Shown here: positions 46,483-58,452 of the stretch, piece by piece | How positions within the stretch are numbered: the stretch's first letter is position 1 | How the letters are laid out: each line of letters opens with the position of its first letter | NCBI GenBank assembly: GCA_019914995.1 | Contig: CM034136.1 | Span: forward strand, 6,277,270-6,341,269 | DNA from: Acanthochlamys bracteata | Lineage: Eukaryota > Streptophyta > Magnoliopsida > Pandanales > Velloziaceae | Direction: 5' to 3' | DNA: 64,000 nucleotides | Notes under the pieces: model-generated | Told to the model about the DNA's origin: nothing | The model's input: the letters and a program-made list of their open reading frames with translations, nothing else | The model's database searches: none | Program-made: the position numbers and the translations under genes

Positions 46483-48309
46483 TCAGGGAAGATAGTTTCC
46501 AGCTAGCTTCTGTAGCTCATGAAATGTCTTCCTGCAGTCCTCATTGAACCCACCAACAAACTGTAAAACTTCCTGTTTTTAGAATATAGGCATTACATAG
46601 AAATAAAAGTTGGCAGAAAGAAAAACTACCTGGTGCACTCGGAAAGCAAAACAAACACCTTGGAAAACTAGGTCCCCATTCTCTGGTGATGCATCTGATG
46701 TGAATGAAGTTATAACCCGATTCATGTATCTTTTCGCAAGCTTCAAGGAACTGGATTTTAGCTGCAATGCTAGAGTGTGAGAGAAAATTCTTGGAAATTG
46801 CTAGTGCCAGAGTTTTTCTTGAAGGAGTTTAGGTAAATTTGTGTAGATGACACTTGCATACCTTAAAGATGATACCGCTGTCAAGCATCCACTCCCAAGG
46901 TATCTGGAAGTCACGATACCTTTTGATTGCACTTTCTCTTACTCTTTCAAGACCGTGAACACTAGTTTCCAATCTGTATCATGAATCAGAGGATGAGCTA
47001 CACAAACTTTTATGTTCAAGCAAAAATATGTCCTGTTTGCTGACACGCACTCACTTCTCTTGCAGTGCCAGCAATTGCTTGAGGGCCACAGATGTCACTT
47101 GGCGCATGTCATCATGGAAAGATGAGACCTGCAATTCCAGACTTTTGAGGTCTCGGTAGCTAAAAGCTGCTTCTCTCATTGCATCTGCCTTCCTTTCTGG
47201 CCACTTTGGAAAATGCTTGAGTACAGCCCTCTCGTCAATTAAGTAAGACAATTCTCCATCCAACCACTTCACAAATGCCTCAAGATCAGTTATGTCACTG
47301 TATGCTGCATCCTCAACCTGTTTTGTGAGGAAGTCAATGAATTCAGCCTGTGTTTCTACATCTGATTTTATCTGTCAAAAAAGTAAAATTCTCCATCAGT
47401 TGTATTGTTATTTTGTCCATCAATTATGAGATATTAAAAACTCATCCTTCTACTTATTATGATGATTACGCATATAAGCAGATAAGATCTTGCGGAGCTG
47501 TGAAACTTTCTTAGATTAACTTTACCGGACTTATGTGATACATGTGCTGCTAAAAAGTTAGATCGCCGTGCAGTTGCTAAAAGATGCTCGTGTACATACT
47601 CAATTCGCAATCTCAGTAAGCTATTCATTGTTCTTGAATTAATTCAAATGATAACCAAGATACTTACAGCTAAGAGGTAGGCTGATCGATTCTCTATCTC
47701 TCCTATCATCTCCTTACAATTGGTGACAATTGCGGCCCCAGGAATGATTGTTCTCATTTCTGGCTTTTCTTTCTTTCTTGTAAGAGCACGGTATAGCTCC
47801 ACGACTTCTGGTACTCTTCTTACTACATTCATGCTCGAGCTACCTTGCAGCTTCGCTGGTGGAGGTGGTGGAGGGGGCGGTGGCGGTGGCAGCCATGATC
47901 TGTATGCACTTACCTTTGGTTTCAATGAATCAGTCGGTGGTCTCGGAGTTGCTGGCACTTTTGGTTTCAGTACATCACTTAGAGGTATTGGCAAGGGATT
48001 TGGTACTCTTGTTGGTCTTTCTTTTGCTGTTGGCAGTGGTAGGGGACTTGGTGGCTGCAAGAAATCTGCCTTTGGCAATATGCCAACTATATTGCCATGA
48101 GCCTTTTGCTTCTCCTGAATATTGCTTCCCCATATCACAGATCTCTTTTCAGCTTCCTGCAACCGAGATGACGCTATCCTAGACTTTAGAAGAACCACCT
48201 CTTGTTTCAGCAAATCATTCTCCTTCTCCAAAGATCTATTTGTCTCTAGTGCAACATTGAGCTTGTTTTGCAGGACAGTTATGCATTCTTCAACCTCATT
48301 TGTTGTCAT
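46483..48309 (-). CDS. CHUP1-like protein (soluble form, actin/organelle-positioning family)
   Basis: Five exons: 48309-47668, 47371-47055, 46973-46862, 46761-46630, 46560-46483, joining in frame to 426 residues. Residues about 4-45 are a heptad-rich coiled coil (ECITVLQNKLNVALETNRSL). A proline-rich middle includes an unbroken run of 11 prolines. From about 160 onward is the CHUP1 C-terminal domain: VPEVVELYRALTRKK, AYSDITDLEAFVKWLDGELS, FPKWPERKADAMREAAFSYR, then the end GGFNEDCRKTFHELQKLAGN. Full CHUP1 anchors chloroplasts to the plasma membrane and promotes actin polymerisation. This copy lacks the long N-terminal hydrophobic/actin-binding part, like shorter paralogues such as At1g07120. 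The start is the first ATG of a long coiled-coil frame; an upstream coding exon cannot be excluded. On the plus strand the proline tract is G-rich. Confidence 0.88.
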
Positions 48310-50284
48310 GGAAGTGAAGCAACCTCTGTCGTAAACAAGATCTTTGACAAATGAAATAGTATATATCTTATCTGACCAACTGGGACAATTTTCTGCTGTA
48401 TCTATGAAGGTGCTGGTACGTAAAACTTGTCAGCATACTTAATGGAGGACAGAACCCTGTAAAAAAAGAGAGGGGAGGAGAGTTTGTAGATGAAAGACTT
48501 ATTCTTTTCTTATATATCAGACTGGGATGATTTGGTGAGTAGTTCATTTGTTTACCTGCATTTGCATGGGAGCCTGATGTTTTACTAGAACAAAATGAAC
48601 TGTGGGTCTGGAATGGGGTAGTTGTCTTGGTAAGTATTGATGATGGCTTTAACTAAATTAGCCAGTCAAAAGAATTAGACAGGGTCACGCACCTTTTCTT
48701 TTTCTTTTTCTTTTTAGCTGCTCGGGTGTTTTCAAATATGACCAGCCTTAAATCTAACAACATCTCATGTCATAATTATGTTACAAGTCTCTGATTTTTT
48801 GGTTGCTTGAATCACTACTACAATAGGCTACTTCACAGTGTTGAATGAACCATGTTATAACTTGTGCATAACCAATTTCTTTTAGGTCTGAACAACCAAC
48901 ATGTAGCTTTTGTGAAAGAACTATTCTTGAATTACTTTGAGCTTTAGCTGCTATGAAGTTATGAGTCTTGGATTGATGGTGTTCTTTTGTTTTTTGGAAC
49001 TCCTTTCTAAAATCTTCTAGCTTATCGTTGGTTGTTTTACTTTAGCTCATGTGGTTTATTCTTTGGAAGCAAAAGCTTCGTTTTAGTCTTTCTTAAATTT
49101 GAAGTAAAAACTAGCACCGACAGCAAGGATGGCACTCTTTACCAACATCGTCTGGCCAATTAGAAGGTATAAAGTTATTGTTGTTTATCTTAAAGTCTAA
49201 TAAATAGATCTTTGCTTTCACACCTTAAGTGATGTTTTGAATTATACTATTATATTTCCAAGTTTTTGTTCTATGGTGTATAGGATTCAGTGACCAAGAT
49301 CAACTCAAATATTTATGCAATCTCAGATGAAAGGCTCCTTGATCATTTCTGAAGAAAGGAAAGTAGAAGAAAAAGTTAGAGCTCTGTACATCACTTAGCA
49401 AGAAGCAAACATCAGACCAAGTTTCTGTAACGTATTTCAGTACTAGAGATTTATAGAAGGGAAACCGACATCAAGTTAGTTAGGCTCCATTAGCCATGTA
49501 AATCATCTCATGCAAAATTTGCGTACTCTTCTTACATGATGCATGGAGTCTGGTGTAATATCAGGAACATCTGAACAAGATAGTTCCATGCTGTATGAAG
49601 ATTTTGATCGTCGTTGTGGTTCAACTTTTTCTGTCAATGAGATTATGAGACTAGACACTACAGGACTGATTTCGCAACAATCAACATGCATTTTTCGTGA
49701 AGAAAAAATTTAAATGCATTTGATTGTTGATGGTTTCTCTCTGCGAAGATTGTTATGTGATACAGTATTTATGTGCGCTTAGATCAGTGGGTGATGGATA
49801 AATTGCCTTTAGAGGAAGGGAACCCCATGAAAAGTCCTACTGAAAGAATTGTATCAACCAACTAGGCTGCTACTTCAACTTCAGTAGACAAATAAAATGT
49901 TCAACAAATTTCTCGATTAGACTCGTGCCCTCTTTATGGAGTAACATCTTAACGAACTTTCCAACAGGCTATTGGTCCTTTCTGAAAGCTTACGAGTCTA
50001 CGGGGCCCACAACTATCTAACGGTTGTGGGCTCAGAAAAATTGGGTTCCTCTAAGCCCAAAATAAGCAATTACCTATTGTACCCCTTCAAAACCCCAAAG
50101 ACGTTCAATTATTAATCGATCTCCGCCGTCTTCACCGGTGTTCTTCTGAAATTTCTCAATTACGATTATTCAATGCATCATTGGGTTTTTTTTTATTAAT
50201 TGGGCAGTTGAGCAATTTTTTGTTAATTGTTTCTCCGGTGGACTCCTTTTTCCGGCAACCAACGGACCAAATCTTCTCTTGGAA
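48310..50284. other. Intergenic between CHUP1-like and FCF2
   Basis: Divergent promoter space. A 62-codon minus frame at 49503-49691 (MHVDCCEISPVVSSLIISLT...) is not recognised and could be an upstream exon of the CHUP1-like gene or chance. Otherwise nothing. The FCF2 leader starts around 50100. Confidence 0.5.
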
Positions 50285-50679
50285 ATGTCGGAGTCGGTAA
50301 TAGGACTAACATGGGCACCAAAGATTCCATCTTTACCGAGTTCGGATAGAAAATTGAATGTTGAAGGGTCCAGCAGTTTGCAGAATGCTTCGGCGTGGAA
50401 ACCTGATCCGGAACTTGTAGACGGGCTATTTGTGCCACCGAGGGATCCAAGGAAGGTGAACAAACTATTGCGGAAAAGCAAGAAAGATTCTGCTGGTAAC
50501 AAGTGGTAAGTTTTTTGCTGAAAATTTTCATTAAAGCTGTGTGCTTATTTTTGTTCTTTCTTGCTTGATGTTATCTATGGGTATTTTTCCTTAAATAGGT
50601 TTGATATGCCTGCGCCTACCATCACGCCGGAATTGAAACAAGATCTTGAGCTCTTGAAGGTTTCTTCTTTGATTTTTCC

Positions 50680-50710
<31 letters not shown>

Positions 50711-52179
50711 TGCATCCCTGTTTCTGCTTTTAGTTGAATTATTGAGCATTTCATGACTTTGAATTCTGTGGTTATATATGACAGTGCGGGTACATTACAT
50801 TAAATTGGTGTTTACTAAGTACTTCTGATCACTCAAAACTAATTTTTAGAACTTCTAACTATTCAGTATTTTGCTCCTTTGATGGAGATTCACTGTTCAA
50901 ACATTTGTCCAAAAAATGGAAGTCCTTCACCATAACTAACAACAGATGCCTCTAAGAAATACAAATCTTATATGTGTTCATGCTTGTTCTTTCCTGCTCC
51001 TTCTTAAACTATCAGGATCAAGAGTAGCAGCATCTTATGGATGTTTAAATGAATATTTGGCAGTTCTATCTCACTCGAGAGTTGGTAAAGAAACATATAC
51101 ACATTGTTAATGCTGTGAGAGCTGATCTAGGTAGTGTACATTGAACATGTCGAAGGGAAATCATGTAAATGCAGATGGCATAGGTGTGAGCTGTGATCAT
51201 GAATATTTGAGTTGAAAGCACAGTTAAAGTTGAACTCAAAGGAGTGATAGGAAAGCTATTTCTTCCCCATAACATTCATGGTGTTCTTCTGAGATGTTTT
51301 CCTCTTAACTGTGGCTGCCTCTCACAGAATCTCACAGAACTTAAATTTTTTGAACCGTGTTTATTATCAATCTTCCTGATTAATCTTAGGAAGACCTAAT
51401 ATAGTTTAGTATTCCTGATTAGATCTTAGGAAGACCTAATATAGTCTTAGTAAGCTCATTCATTATACAAATTGACCACTATTGACCAAAGAAAAGCTTT
51501 TCCCGCACACTTTTCTTTAGCTAGATGTGAAATTGGTGAGACTTGCTTACTTAGGAAAGCCTTCTTTTGTTAGTTTGCTTTACTTATTTTTTGCCTTTTC
51601 CTTTGCAATACCTTTTAGCTGTTTGTCTATTCTGGCTTTTGAAAGATGTTTATGGTGCAGTTGAGAGGCTTTGTTGATCCGAAAAGACACCTCAAGAAGG
51701 GAGGAATATCTAAAGGAATTCCCAAGTACTTTCAGGTGAGTCTTATGATATTATAACTGAAATATTTGTATGCATCACTCTTAGTTTGGTAATGTCATAT
51801 CCAAGTTAGACTCTGCGTATGATCTCCAGCATTTTCTCGCAGGTTGGCACTGTGGTTGAGCCTGCATCTGAGTTTTTTTCAGGCAGGTTAACGAAGAAAG
51901 AGAGGAAACAAACCTTGACTGATGAACTGCTTTCTGATCAGACCCTCAAGGCTTACAGGTAAGATGATGCGTTTAGACTCCCTTAAACATGATCAAAGTT
52001 TTATGGAATGTAGTAGCAGTTTGTAGTCGATACTGGATCTGAAATCTTTGAATGATTGTTGGTCTGGCAGAAAGAGAAAAGTTAATGAGATTCAGGAGAA
52101 ATATCGTCCAGGTGGTGTTGAGAAATGGAAGAACAAAGGAAAAAAGACATGGAAGCGAGCAAAAGAAAGAAGAGAATGA
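50285..52179 (+). CDS. FCF2: FCF2 pre-rRNA processing factor
   Basis: Five exons: 50285-50505, 50599-50659, 51661-51735, 51843-51958, 52071-52179, joining in frame to 193 residues. The Fcf2 domain spans about residues 70-175: WFDMPAPTITPELKQDLELL, then RHLKKGGISKGIPKYFQVGT, then EFFSGRLTKKERKQTLTDEL, ending in a basic tail (KNKGKKTWKRAKERRE). Fcf2 proteins are nucleolar and needed for early pre-rRNA cleavages that yield 18S rRNA in yeast; the vertebrate counterpart is DNTTIP2. The N-terminal 70 residues are low-conservation. The start is the first ATG (a TTG two codons earlier is not used). A (TTA)n microsatellite lies in intron 2. It sits tail-to-tail with the aprataxin-like gene. Confidence 0.92.
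50685..50710. repeat. (TTA)n microsatellite in FCF2 intron 2
   Basis: About eight TTA/ATT units immediately downstream of exon 2. Confidence 0.8.
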
Positions 52180-52663
52180 GCGACATTAAACATGACACAG
52201 CAGCTGTTTAGTTAAAGGAGAGCTTGTTCTGAGAAATTGCCCGATTTGATTACGGGTGAGATTGGTAGCTGTCTAGTTTACCTAAGGAACCTGATTCACG
52301 TTGTATCCTTCTCTTCCAGCTCCAAGCAGCTGTCTCCTATGTAAAACATGCGAGATGTATTTATAGAAGTTTACTGTCTGATTTGCAAACGTTGAGAATA
52401 AATTATTATTGAAGGAATGTCAGATGTTTGGCAAAAGAAAGAGCAATTGCATTCTCTTTGTTAGTGGAGTTCTCTTATTAATGACTGGGAAGTACTCTGT
52501 TAATCATCTCAGAACAGATAAGAAATTTGAGGCAAGTTTTCTATTTCGTTTTCATACGGAACGCTACTAACACAAAAGGTAGGGCACAACCTATGTATAC
52601 CGTATCCTTTCCATTCAAAATTTAAACAGAATATGTACACAAGTAGGAGATGTGCTTTCCATA
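52180..52663. other. Convergent 3' flanks of FCF2 and the aprataxin-like gene
   Basis: No coding frame. It should hold both 3'UTRs; an AATAAA-like AGAATAAATT lies near 52392 on the plus strand. Confidence 0.55.
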
Positions 52664-55600
52664 TTACATTTCAGTTAAAGCTTTTGAAGAGGTAAGGAGA
52701 ACCCGCTCATTTTGCAGTAAATTAGAAGGAAACGGATACGGATGCCTGCAATTAGCAATATGATATTTTAGCCTAGGTATGTTAGGATGTGCACTCTTGC
52801 AACGGTTGCAGCGCAATTCCATTGATAGAATTTTTTCATCTTCGTTCACCTTTGCTATACCAGTTGTCACAACTTCATCAAGCACATCAGCAGAGTCGCG
52901 GAAGAAAGTAGTATTAAATGAGTTCCAATGCTTTTTATTTTTCAAGCTTGGTGAGTCAAAGTCCTGGCTGACAACATGAAGGTGTAATTGTCGCATTGAA
53001 GGAACCTGCAACATCAATCCATATGAGTTTGCTTATTGACGAGAACTGGGACATAAAATATGAACGATTATGACTTACTGAATGGTATCCAAGTCTGAAA
53101 ACTAGAGATGGATCGTCACTGATAAATTTCTTTACCCACTTAAGACCACCCATATGCATGTCCTTCAACAAGGTAAGATGACTTTTCCGGACATCTGCAA
53201 GACAATCTAGGCCGGGCAATCTTGACACCACCAAAATGTGCCTTTTTGCCTGCATTAAAATTGAACTAGGATGTCACAGCTGATCGTGTTCATTTACTCA
53301 GCACAGATCATTCTTTTAGACAAGGTCAAAACTACCTTGGGATAAAGATCGTTTATGACAACAAAACTGTCTGATTGGTCAATAACTGCATCTTTGTGCT
53401 TTTCAGGTTGCAATGCAATCTGATGAAGAGCCTGTGCCCATGATCCCCAATTCCTTTTTGTAACCTCAGCAACCCTCTCATTCTTCAAAACATTTTCAAC
53501 AGCTATATCAATCATTTGAGGCAAGTTACCCGATGGAAGATCATATGTCTTGTCAGCTGATTCCTTCAATTTGACTGGACTTCCTTTGCTCTTCTTGTTA
53601 CTCTCAAGCTGATAGCTTCCTTCCCGTTTAGGCTTTTGATCAGTAAGTGGGTGCTGACTATCACTACCAACAGCAAAACAGCAATGGGAATCTGAAGCTG
53701 ATTGAACAACCTGATCATTGTCTTTTGCACTTATCTCCATCCTTGCTATAGAAGCAAAGTTGGTGAAAAGTGACATATAAGAATCATACAGAACCTTGCA
53801 TCCTTTAGCATAGTCATTCTGGAGACAATTTGCTCTTTGAGGATTCATGTTTGGTCCAAGAACATGTATAACATGGCTCACACCTTCTCTCTTGTACAAA
53901 GGAGAAGATGTAGGGAGAGGAACAGCAACAGACTTTCCAGGACTGAGACTTCCTGCTTGTTCTTTGGTTGCAACTTCTAATTCTTTACCTGCTGCGTTGA
54001 ATATTGCTGCATTGACTCCTCCACCTCCTGGTTTTAAACGCCTGCAAAAGTAAAAGAAGGGTCATTTAAACAAGAGCTTACAGAATCAATTTTTTGAATG
54101 GCTGATAAGAATAAGCATCAAGTACGAAATTATTACGACAAAATCATCCTCCTAGGTGATTACCATCACAAGATGGACAGGCTAGTATGTTACAAGATGC
54201 TGCAAGCCGATTAGGAATAATGCCATGTAGTACAAAATATTCCTGGTCCAGTCATGCACACATACATATTCTCTGAATGAAGCCAAGCTTGAAAAAGTTA
54301 GATCCTACAGGATAGTAGTAAGTTATTGCAGCAATAGAAGTGGGCAGCAAGACAAACACGCTTTTATTCTGCACTGGAGATACTCAATGAAAAGCATGCT
54401 TCATCATCTATCTCTAAGGAAGCTAAGATCAGAAATATGAGATCATTATGACCCCCATGCATCAAAATAAATCTGTTCTATTAGTTGCAACATACTCTTA
54501 TTTGAAAGTAAAGACTTCTGGAAGCTATTTTCTAGATATTCAAGTAAGTAAAGCACCATATTTGAAAAGAATTTTAGCTTCTCAACAAATAAAACAAGTG
54601 GACCATTTGATTGTTTTCAAATTAAATTGATAAATTACCAGTTGGCAGCATTAGCTATCACATTGCACCGTAAACCTCCTTCAGAATAAAGCCGAGTAAT
54701 ATCCCCAGTGAAGGTAAAAAACGTTCCAGAGTTGATATTTCTCTTTGCAGCTTTTTCTCTAACCAAAGATAGTATACTTGACCTGTGACTTAAGTCTACT
54801 AGAACAAGTCTGAGATTGTCAACTTTCTCCAGAAAATCAGCAACACATGTCACAATAACATCAGATGCCTTCTCATGATTGAACTGAAAATCTGAAGTTG
54901 AAATAGAGGGAAAAGCCAATGTAGGAATGTCCTTCAAGTTGCCATTATTGACATAAGAATTCTCTTGTAAGTCTACATGCTTTCTCTCTTTCATATTTAG
55001 ATCTTGCTTTTTAATTTCTTGGCATCTGTCCTCATCTTGTTTCTGAATTATATTTTGAGTCATATTTCCATCAATTTTGTTGTTCCCGCTCCCACTGTTT
55101 GAGACTTTCTCTGGGGTATTGACTTTCTTAAGAAACTTCATTATCCCAAGCTGAACTTTCGCATCAGCGCCCTTCTCACCAAATATACCAGTTGCCAGAT
55201 CATCAGATGGACCCAATTCCTTATAACTATTAACAGCTTCTTTAACATCAGCATCATTCTGACAAAACGTGATTCGTGAAAATCCTTCCTTTAGATTAGG
55301 AAGTTCTTTCTTCTGCAGCATTTGGTTCACAACAGCTGCAGCTCTTCCACCCTGCAAGTTCCCCTCATGCCCAGTCCTCTTAACAGAACGGGAAATACAT
55401 AGCCGAGCAGGAAGATCAAGAACCACTGCATGAACATCTACAGACGGTCCACCGAGCTTTATGAAGTCAGCTCGTTGTTCTCGTTGCAGGTTGCATCTAT
55501 CTATAAAAACACTCTTGTGCTCTTTAAGAGCATCAGTTGCGCTCTTGAGGCATTGTATCTTGGTTCCAAATTTCCCATTTGCAATTGTATCCTGTGACAG

Positions 55601-56328
55601 TTTATATTCACATTGAAACTTCATTACATTCTAGAATAAGAACAAAGAAGTCTCACTAACGCATGAAAAACACAAAAAAGAAGATTCAATGCTAGAACAT
55701 AATCACCATTGCATCAATGGAAGCCCAATCCATGTAGGGGCTACAAAGGCTTAGCAGATGCATACAAAATGCAATAATGCAGAAGCATATTTAAAGGACA
55801 AAAGCTAACATCAAGAATAAATTTTTGCCCATGGAGATTGTATCCAAGTTAAAAGAACCTCGAGAACCTAGATATGCTATTATAAGAGGAAGTTACACAT
55901 TATTTAGAAAACCCCAATGCAGCTTTAACTTAGAGTTGGGATTCCAAGACGGGCTCGATTGTAGAGGACAGGCTAAGAAGAAAGGCAACTGAGAGTTGCA
56001 AACTTTACAATCACACTGACCACTGAAGGTTATAAAACTCCAAAGTATACCGTTCTAGAGAAATTTGACAAGAGAATTTATAAATCTGAAGACTACCTGG
56101 CAGACGCGGACCCACTGTCGGCGGCCAGCGGTCATGACATCGTTGCAGAAGGTGGATTTGCCGCTTCCTGGGGCGCCGACGAGAATCACCAATAAAGATT
56201 TCTGCTTACCAGCGACATCTATGAATGGGAAGAAAAGCGAGTGATTGATTAAGAAATGAGAAATTTCAGTGAGCTAGTGGTTTCGTATTACCTTCGCCGG
56301 GCGAAGAATGGGAACTCGGTTCCGCCAT
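52664..56328 (-). CDS. Aprataxin-like protein (P-loop + macro + HIT + zinc finger; 'bHLH140' family)
   Basis: Six exons: 56328-56292, 56218-56097, 55591-54639, 54041-53336, 53249-53079, 53005-52664, joining in frame to 776 residues. Residues 27-35 are a P-loop (GAPGSGKST) in a PNKP-like kinase fold. About 345-400 is macro-domain sequence (GDITRLYSEGGLRCNVIANA, then LKPGGGGVNAAIFNAAG). About 560-700 is the HIT domain with motif QLHLHVV at 669-675 and the aprataxin-type SQDFDSPSLKNKKHWNSFNT. At 729-749 is a C-x2-C-x12-H-x3-C zinc finger (CNRCKSAHPNIPRLKYHIANC-type). Aprataxin removes AMP from abortive DNA ligation ends. The Arabidopsis homologue At5g01310 is annotated transcription factor bHLH140, but no bHLH region is evident here. 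The kinase-macro-HIT fusion suggests DNA-end or nucleotide processing (inference). Confidence 0.93.
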
Positions 56329-57139
56329 TGAAGAAGATCGAGAAAGGTTTGTGGGATCACCTTTAGGTTAAGAAAATTTAGATAAAAACAGATTTTGGAT
56401 CAAGATTGAGTCAAATTTGACTCATATTAAGACCTAATCTAGCAATGTTTTCTAAAATAATTTTTAATTCTCAAATACAAAAAATATTTCTTTGTAATTT
56501 ATAAATTTTAAAAAATATATAATTTCTTTTATATAAATAATTTTTTACCTAAAAGTTTTAAACTTTTTTTGTTTGAAAAATTGGTTTTTTAGCAATTTCA
56601 AACTAAGCCAAATTTTGAACACTTCTCGTGTAAGTCAAAGTTCTTTTTTTTTATTTCGTTTATGCGAATTAAGCATTTATTTAAATTAGCTATCAAATCT
56701 CAACCAGTTCAACTATACTCAAAATTCAATTTTTTCAAAACGTTTAACTCACTTTAAGTTTAAACTAAAATAAACACAAAACTTTTCAACTTACTTTAAA
56801 ATTTTAAACTACAAAATTTTATTTTCAAACTTATTTTAAAACAAAATAAATACTTTTAATACAAAATATAAAATACAAATATCACTTTTTATCAAACTTA
56901 TTTTTATAAATTTATCTTTAGAAAATGTGTTTATACTAAAGTAAATATGCCCTAAATTTGAGTTATAAAATTGACATAATAAATTCAGGCATGATCTTTT
57001 GATTCAAAAGTGGATCTACGTTTGGTCAAATTGGCACCTCTACGCATGACTCGATCGCCCATTAACGAAACAGAAGCCGTTGTAGTAAATTTGTAACGAT
57101 GAGAAATCACTGCAGCTGAAATGGAGAAAATGAATATAA
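56329..57139. other. Intergenic, AT-rich, upstream of the aprataxin-like gene
   Basis: No gene seen. AT-rich blocks at 56440-56950 have repeated TTTTAAACT/AAACTT motifs, possibly degenerate transposon DNA. Confidence 0.5.
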
Positions 57140-57314
57140 GGGTACGTTCTTTTGGTTTTGACGGTGAGTTCTTTGAAAGTGAGTTGTTAGAAATAGTATT
57201 ATTGGAAGTGATGTGTTATTTTTGTATTAAAAAATATGTTGGAAGTGATTTTTTATGTGCTTTTGTAATAAAAAGTGAGTTAGAAGTGACTTTTTGGTGC
57301 AAAAGAACGCACCC
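57140..57314 (-). mobile_element. MITE family A copy 3, TAA target duplication
   Basis: The left end is GGGTACGTTCTTTTGG. The reverse complement of the right end is GGGTGCGTTCTTTTGC. TAA flanks both sides (57137-57139, 57315-57317). The interior reverse complement is collinear with copy 1. It is the cleanest of the three copies, and its ends and target site fit Tourist-like PIF/Harbinger MITEs. The 71-codon ORF covering it is an artefact. Confidence 0.85.
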
Positions 57315-57349
57315 TAAGTGTAAGAAAAAAAATTAAAAGAAGTATTGTG

Positions 57350-57421
57350 TGTGGCTGCTGGGATTCGAGCCCAGGTCTCTACGGCCACAACGTAGAATTC
57401 TTACCACTAAACTACAGCCAC
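57350..57421 (-). tRNA. tRNA-His (anticodon GTG)
   Basis: A 72-base cloverleaf on the minus strand. Acceptor GTGGCTG pairs with CAGCCAC and the discriminator is A. The D arm is AGTTTAGTGGTAAG. The anticodon stem-loop is TCTACG-TTGTGGC-CGTAGA with anticodon GTG. The TPsiC arm is CTGGG-CTCGAAT-CCCAG. Both internal promoter boxes (A and B, GGCTCGAATCC-like) are present, there is no intron, and CCA is not encoded, as expected for a nuclear gene. The extra 5' G of mature tRNA-His is added after transcription. Confidence 0.96.
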
Positions 57422-58071
57422 TCAAGTTGATGCTTCATCGGTACACATTCAATAAAACAAATCATCAAGCAAAACCGCATCCAACTCGCATGAATTCTGT
57501 TTGATTTCAGTTTGACTTTTTCCTAAGTAGCCTATGCCATAAACTCTAAACTAACAACCAAACGAACCAGTGACATCCGTTCAAACACAATTATCAGGGA
57601 CAAACTGTAACAGGACCTGTAAGTCCATCCATGAACCCAAAAGAAAAAGACAATCTTATTCTCTCTCAACACTCTGATCGTGTGAAAATGGAACTAAAAT
57701 CAACACATTCCAGCCTCAATGCTTGAAATTTTCTTTCTATGAATCAGTCACGTATATATTTAGACACAAGCGGGTTACTCGTTAGTTCCCATTGAAAGTC
57801 TACTGATTCGAATTCTAAATACTTAAATAATTTATTCGCCCTGAGATATCCAGGCGGGGCTTACGACTGACGCTACGTTCAGGCCGTTACATCTTACCAG
57901 CCTATCACTATCTGACGGTTACAATCTTCATTTACAGATGGAGCCCACATAAAACCAGCTTTTCCAACGACTTTCACGACGAAGACAACTGGTCGTTCCT
58001 ACTCCAACGTCCATGCTATCAATTTTCTTTCGTTAAATCAGGTAAGGAGTCAAAACTCCGTGAACTTGCGG
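57422..58071. other. Intergenic, no gene seen
   Basis: About 650 bases upstream of the tRNA. A weakly tRNA-like GAATTCTAAATACTTAAATA stretch does not fold. Nothing else was recognised. Confidence 0.5.
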
Positions 58072-58364
58072 GCTCTCATTTTTAAAAATTTTAATTTTTT
58101 TATCAAATTTTAAAATTTGAACGTTTCGTATATTTTGATTATACAAAAAATTTAAAATTTTATTTTTATATATAAAATTTTAATTCTAATTTGTACACTT
58201 TTTAATACAATTATATTTTTTAATTTTTAACACATTTTTAAAATCTATTAAAACACAGATACTATATTTTACTTTCACTTTATTTTTTAAAAAGTTTATT
58301 TTTAAAAAAATTATTTTTATTTTTTATTTTTACAAATTCAATTATAAATATTTAAAATACAGTA
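58072..58364 (-). mobile_element. MITE family B copy 4, degenerate
   Basis: The reverse complement reads TGTATTTTAAATATTTATAA at the start and then follows copy 2 block by block (GTGTTAAAAATTAAAAAATA, ATAATTGTATTAAAAAGTGT). The left end near 58072 is poorly defined. It lies just upstream of the MYB relic's 5' break. Confidence 0.55.
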
Positions 58365-58452
58365 GTAAAAATAAAAATAAATAAAACGAAACGGGGGTAA
58401 CGGATCGGAACAGTTACGAAATCGTTGGACCCAATTTTAGCTAACGGACTAA

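Noticed and set aside
47720-48100. 126-codon plus ORF with polyglycine
   Set aside because: Antisense of the CHUP1-like exon; the glycine run mirrors the proline run.
50285-56328. Functional gene cluster of CHUP1-like, FCF2 and aprataxin-like genes
   Set aside because: Neighbouring genes have unrelated roles and separate promoters; plant nuclear gene adjacency of this kind carries no functional signal.
57121-57336. 71-codon plus ORF
   Set aside because: It lies almost entirely within MITE family A copy 3, including both terminal repeats.
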